A stretch of DNA of 64,000 nucleotides. Origin: Bythopirellula polymerisocia (GTDB lineage: Bacteria > Planctomycetota > Planctomycetia > Pirellulales > Lacipirellulaceae). The stretch is from contig NZ_SJPS01000005.1 of NCBI RefSeq assembly GCF_007860015.1, forward strand, positions 62,001-126,000, in the 5' to 3' direction. Both the position numbers and the translations under genes were made by a program. The notes beneath the pieces were generated by a model that saw nothing but the letters and a program-made list of their open reading frames with translations, searched no databases and had not been told where the DNA came from. Below are positions 60,763-64,000 of this stretch, piece after piece (position 1 is the first letter of the stretch; each line of letters begins with the position of its first letter).

Positions 60763-63561
60763 CTAGACATTACTTGGACGGTAAGCGAACAGGGCCAGGA
60801 TAGCCAGGAACGCTAGAAGTTGGCAGGAGTGAGGCTCGGGGATATTTGTCGCGAGAGTCGAAGTGAGTGATGAATTGCCAAACTGCCTTTGCCAAACCAG
60901 GAAATCTACACCATCCACGTCTCCGTCACCATCGGCATCCCCATCGGCATGTTTGGCGGATTGCATGCCGTAGTTCGTTTGCCAATCTGTTAGATCCTGG
61001 TTATCGACAGTTCCATCTGCGTTGAAGTCCGCGGCGAAGAGCGCGGCGAGAGTGATGTCGGTCGGGTTATAGGCGAGATCCCAAACTAATCCAAAGGCTA
61101 ATGCGGGAAGGTTTGCTTGCTGGAACTCACCACTCACAGATGTGGCGGAGAGGATCTCAAACTCATTTCCGGCGACAGGCGTGAAGAGACCATCTAGACT
61201 CACGTTCAGGATTCCACTGACTGTTGCCGTGCCGAGCACGCTCAGTGAACCAAAACTGTTGCCCGCAAGTTCCACAGCCAAGGTGCCTATTGTGGTTTGA
61301 GTGAAGTCGTGAGCGACATTCACTGCTCCCCCGCTGGTCAACGCGAGAGTACCTGGAGATGTGCCACCCAAATAGAGTTCTCCGATTGGTCCCACGGCTG
61401 CATCGACTTGGATTGACGCACCGCCATCGATAAACACCGACGTGCTGGCGGCATCGTTAAGGGGAGTGGCTGCCGCGATCGTATAGATCGCCCAGTCCAC
61501 GCCGGTATCGTCATTGACCTGAACGTTGACGGCCCCACTTTGGAGTTCGTCTAGATACGACCCCAAATCGAGTACTCCCACGAACGTGTTGCTCTGGTTG
61601 ATCTGCGAGTCCCAGCCCAAGTCAGAGAAATTGAACTTGTGTGCGGGATCGGTATCAAATAAGCGAATGAAGTCAGTATTCACCAATCCCCCACCCCCCT
61701 GTTTGAGTCCTAGGGCCACGAAGCCATGTACAACCTTTTCCCCAGCATCGAGCGTGTGCTGAATCGTAAAGGCGACGTTCTGATTGCCAGTCAGGTTATC
61801 GAACCCCGTAATCGGCAGTGCCGACGAATTCATGATGTCGGTTTGCCAAGAAGGGTCGATGAAGGCATTATCGACGCTACCGCTGCCGTCAAACACATAG
61901 TTGTCAATATCCCCAATCAGGTAATCGCGCAGCGAAACCTTGTAGGCGTCTTCGGGTGCGACGCGTTGGTCCCACGAGGTTGCGTCGGTCCAGTCGCCAG
62001 TCCCTTGAGCATGGTATTCGCGGATGTCGCGGGAATCGTCCATCTGAGCCTCGTACAGACTTGTCTTTCCCCCTGCAGTGACAGGTGATGCACTCGGCCC
62101 GGATTGGTCGTAATACCCCGGTGGCTGAGGCCCAAACGTAGTGTCATTGATGATCGTGCCCTTCGATCCCACCAACCAGTTTTGCGAAGTTGGTGGGTTT
62201 TGCACGATGAAGCTGTCGGCCGTGGAGTTCCAGACCACCATGTTTGCACCTGCCCAGCCATGGCCAGAACCGAAATTGCCTCGATTGCGGGCATTGATTT
62301 GATCCCCCTCGATGGTGATGTTGTCAAACAGTGTCCCCGTGGCCCAGCGTTGGTGGGGGCCGGTCTCATCGAGGGCTGTATGTGCCACCGAATTGTGGAA
62401 GACATTGGGTCCTCCCGGCTGTGTGCTGTTGTTGACAAAGTCGTGTCGGCCTTCATTTGCAACAGAATTGGTGACCAATCCCAACTCGCCACTCAAGTCA
62501 AACGTGTAGCGTCTTTCACCGGTTACAACACTGATCGGAGTCTCACTGATTGCATTGTCCACCGTGACCCATTTAGCACCAGGATTGGCCACGACCGAAG
62601 AGTCGCCAAAATGCTTCGATAGCGTGTTTCGCACCCAAACGTTCTGTGCATCATCGATCGAGACAAACTCCCAAGCATGATTCTCGTCTGTGGGAGATGT
62701 GAAGTCCGAATCACCGCGCAAGTTTTCAATTCCCACGTTTTCAATGCGATTAGTCCATGTGTAGCGACGTATCGTCCCGCCACCATAGGTTTGATCGAAT
62801 GACTGAGGAAGCGGGGCATCAACAAAAACGCGATCGCCCTCGATACGCGTGATCACGCGATCGAAATACAATTTGAGCGTGGACGACGTCCACTGGTTAA
62901 CCGTACCACCATCCGAGCGAGGCGGGATCATATCCATGCCCAGTTCACTGATCCAATTGCTAGGGGTGGGACGCGTGACCCGCACTGTATCACCCACCGT
63001 AAAACCAGAGGTCGAGTCCACTCGAAAACTTCGCGAACCTACCGGCACGACCTTATCAATCATGTTCCGCGTCGAGCCAGTAAGCGATTGCGAACCGGAA
63101 CCTCCTACTTCGATCAGTGAGCGTTGAGTTGTTCCCCGCGCATGGAGCACCGTCTCGTTCGATTCGCGGCCTACGCCGCGTAGCACAACGCCGCTGGTGT
63201 TGATTGTTAGTTTTGTGGCGATGTCGTAGTCGCCGGCTTCCAGCAGCACGGCACCGCGAAACCCGTTCGGTCCAAGTGGCATCGCCGAGACTAGATTGAT
63301 CGCCGCCTGGATGGTGGCCGTATCATCGCCTGCAACCGGAGAAACGGTGATAATCGTCGGTACGTTGTTGGGAATGAGTTCGGTCCCTCGCCCGCGATAA
63401 CCAACGTTGGAAAACTCCATGATGCGATCCCCTTCCGCATCGGGCACATAGACGAGTCTGCCCGTAGCACCGGTCTGCACCCATTGGCTCTCCGCCGCCA
63501 GGCAGGGATACGCTAGCAAAACCCCAATCGCAACGAGGGAGTAGCGATTTAGAAACATCAT
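60763..63561 (-). CDS. Large secreted parallel beta-helix protein with dockerin repeats and PEP-CTERM anchor
   Basis: A signal peptide (MMFLNRYSLVAIGVLLAYPCLA) leads into a ~500-residue pectate-lyase-like right-handed beta-helix (DDTATIQAAINLVSAMPLG, GAVLLEAGDYDIATKLTINTSG, VVLRGVGRESNETVL). A middle beta-rich section and passenger-like repeats follow. Near residues 850-905 are dockerin-like calcium loops (DFNADGTVDNQDLTDW, DGDADGDGDVDGVDFLVW). The C-terminus is a PEP-CTERM sorting tail (IPEPHSCQLLAFLAILALFAYRPSNV-type: PEP, hydrophobic helix, short basic end). It probably acts on a surface or environmental polysaccharide. Catalytic residues cannot be assigned by eye. The ATG is preceded by an upstream region shared with the divergent partial regulator. 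Confidence 0.85.
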   Translation of the reverse strand: MMFLNRYSLVAIGVLLAYPCLAAESQWVQTGATGRLVYVPDAEGDRIMEFSNVGYRGRGTELIPNNVPTIITVSPVAGDDTATIQAAINLVSAMPLGPNGFRGAVLLEAGDYDIATKLTINTSGVVLRGVGRESNETVLHARGTTQRSLIEVGGSGSQSLTGSTRNMIDKVVPVGSRSFRVDSTSGFTVGDTVRVTRPTPSNWISELGMDMIPPRSDGGTVNQWTSSTLKLYFDRVITRIEGDRVFVDAPLPQSFDQTYGGGTIRRYTWTNRIENVGIENLRGDSDFTSPTDENHAWEFVSIDDAQNVWVRNTLSKHFGDSSVVANPGAKWVTVDNAISETPISVVTGERRYTFDLSGELGLVTNSVANEGRHDFVNNSTQPGGPNVFHNSVAHTALDETGPHQRWATGTLFDNITIEGDQINARNRGNFGSGHGWAGANMVVWNSTADSFIVQNPPTSQNWLVGSKGTIINDTTFGPQPPGYYDQSGPSASPVTAGGKTSLYEAQMDDSRDIREYHAQGTGDWTDATSWDQRVAPEDAYKVSLRDYLIGDIDNYVFDGSGSVDNAFIDPSWQTDIMNSSALPITGFDNLTGNQNVAFTIQHTLDAGEKVVHGFVALGLKQGGGGLVNTDFIRLFDTDPAHKFNFSDLGWDSQINQSNTFVGVLDLGSYLDELQSGAVNVQVNDDTGVDWAIYTIAAATPLNDAASTSVFIDGGASIQVDAAVGPIGELYLGGTSPGTLALTSGGAVNVAHDFTQTTIGTLAVELAGNSFGSLSVLGTATVSGILNVSLDGLFTPVAGNEFEILSATSVSGEFQQANLPALAFGLVWDLAYNPTDITLAALFAADFNADGTVDNQDLTDWQTNYGMQSAKHADGDADGDGDVDGVDFLVWQRQFGNSSLTSTLATNIPEPHSCQLLAFLAILALFAYRPSNV

Positions 63562-63893
63562 CCGCGGCCAATCATTGATCAGTGCAAGGGAATCGTGTGA
63601 CGTCGGGAATCGACGACTATAAAAGAGAATCTCTCTGTCCTACTTCTATTAAACCCACATTAATAATCAATTGCACGTGAATGGTTGGCAATCTGAAAGA
63701 CAAACAAGACTTCCGTTTTTTTGGCAGTTTGGTGCTGCAGACAGAAACGATCTCCTTTGGGCGGTCATGTTGGCTGCTGTTTCAACGGCACGTAAGCGTG
63801 TCACTCCTTTTCTCAATCTCGGAGAATTAGAGATACGTGAAAATCGGAACCGGATGCTGAATTTTAGGATAACCACCAGGGTCCCGATTCTGT
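63562..63893. promoter_or_regulatory. Divergent control region of the polysaccharide locus
   Basis: About 330 bases lie between the start of the dockerin protein gene and the beginning of the plus-strand partial regulator gene. Overlapping short frames on both strands are not convincing genes. The AT-rich part around 63640-63680 is the likely promoter zone. A small imperfect repeat (cgtcg/cgacg near 63602) is present but weak. Confidence 0.35.
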
Positions 63894-64000
63894 ATGATTT
63901 CGGGAAGACACTTCCGACTTTCAGCAAATCCTTTTCACTTATGGCCTAATCATGACCATCAGGCGGGAATCTTGCTCCACGTTGCGCTACTCATCGAAAC
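63894..64000 (+). CDS. XylR-like transcriptional regulator, 5' fragment cut by window edge
   Basis: An open frame running to the right edge encodes LLHVALLIET as its last ten visible residues. This matches the typical opening of planctomycete XylR-like regulators (compare RRVAVLVETEDSWG in the regulator at 19359). The start codon is undecided: the ATG at 63894 is the furthest in-frame ATG; a TTG at 63972 would give MLHVALLIET and is closer to the family's normal beginning. The gene is divergent from the dockerin/cupin/PL6/esterase run and would be its natural regulator. Only ~35 codons are visible. Confidence 0.5.
   Translation, partial: MISGRHFRLSANPFHLWPNHDHQAGILLHVALLIE

Noticed and set aside
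63671..63949. 92-codon plus-strand frame near the right edge
   Set aside because: It has no recognisable motif, and it overlaps in another frame the start of the better-supported XylR-like regulator.
1..64000. CRISPR arrays, insertion sequences, prophage or integrative element
   Set aside because: No regularly spaced repeats, transposase or integrase motifs, attachment-site repeats or phage structural genes were found.

Overview
The window looks like a chromosomal segment of a planctomycete, most likely of the Pirellulales. The evidence is a DUF1559 pilin-like protein with an N-terminal methylation motif, XylR-like AraC regulators, a PEP-CTERM/dockerin exoprotein, a planctomycete-type outer-membrane barrel, and a divergent PilB-like ATPase beside an intact PilT. 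Coding is dense and mostly on the minus strand. I found no rRNA, tRNA, CRISPR array, insertion sequence or prophage.

Left edge (1-4.4 kb): a three-armed palindromic repeat, a class-3 lipase, a membrane-anchored J-domain protein, a possibly frameshifted zinc-ribbon-like gene and a gene-poor stretch. From 4.4 to 25.6 kb lies a concentration of peptidoglycan and muropeptide genes. The minus-strand run contains a DUF1559 protein, a GHL10/DigH-like glycosidase, an AmpG-like permease, a NagZ-like glycosidase, a DUF1611 protein, an Ala-Glu epimerase, a three-module penicillin-recognising protein, an NhaC-type antiporter and an M19 dipeptidase. Upstream are an SpmA/SpmB pair and a divergent XylR-like regulator. 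A second minus-strand run holds a biotin ligase, an M14 peptidase fused to an amidohydrolase-like half, an S66 LD-carboxypeptidase, a D-cysteine desulfhydrase-like PLP enzyme and diaminopimelate decarboxylase. Together they could strip, import and dismantle muropeptides down to sugars, Ala-Glu, DAP and lysine. This is an inference from family and neighbourhood.

Middle (26.7-47.7 kb): nnrE, guaB with an overlapping secreted acidic protein, a small J-domain protein, a porin with a clear intrinsic terminator, a TPR/histidine kinase/response regulator operon, two membrane proteins, the pseudo-PilB/PilT pair, hisF, an SDR, a GH88-type glucuronyl hydrolase and a secreted aldose epimerase.

Right part (47.7-64 kb): a five-gene cluster of circularly permuted ATP-grasp, alpha-E and transglutaminase proteins, a predicted but biochemically uncharacterised peptide-ligation system. 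It is followed by a polysaccharide locus with an esterase, a PL6 lyase, a cupin protein and a large dockerin/PEP-CTERM protein. The 5' end of a second XylR-like regulator, divergent from that locus, runs off the right edge.
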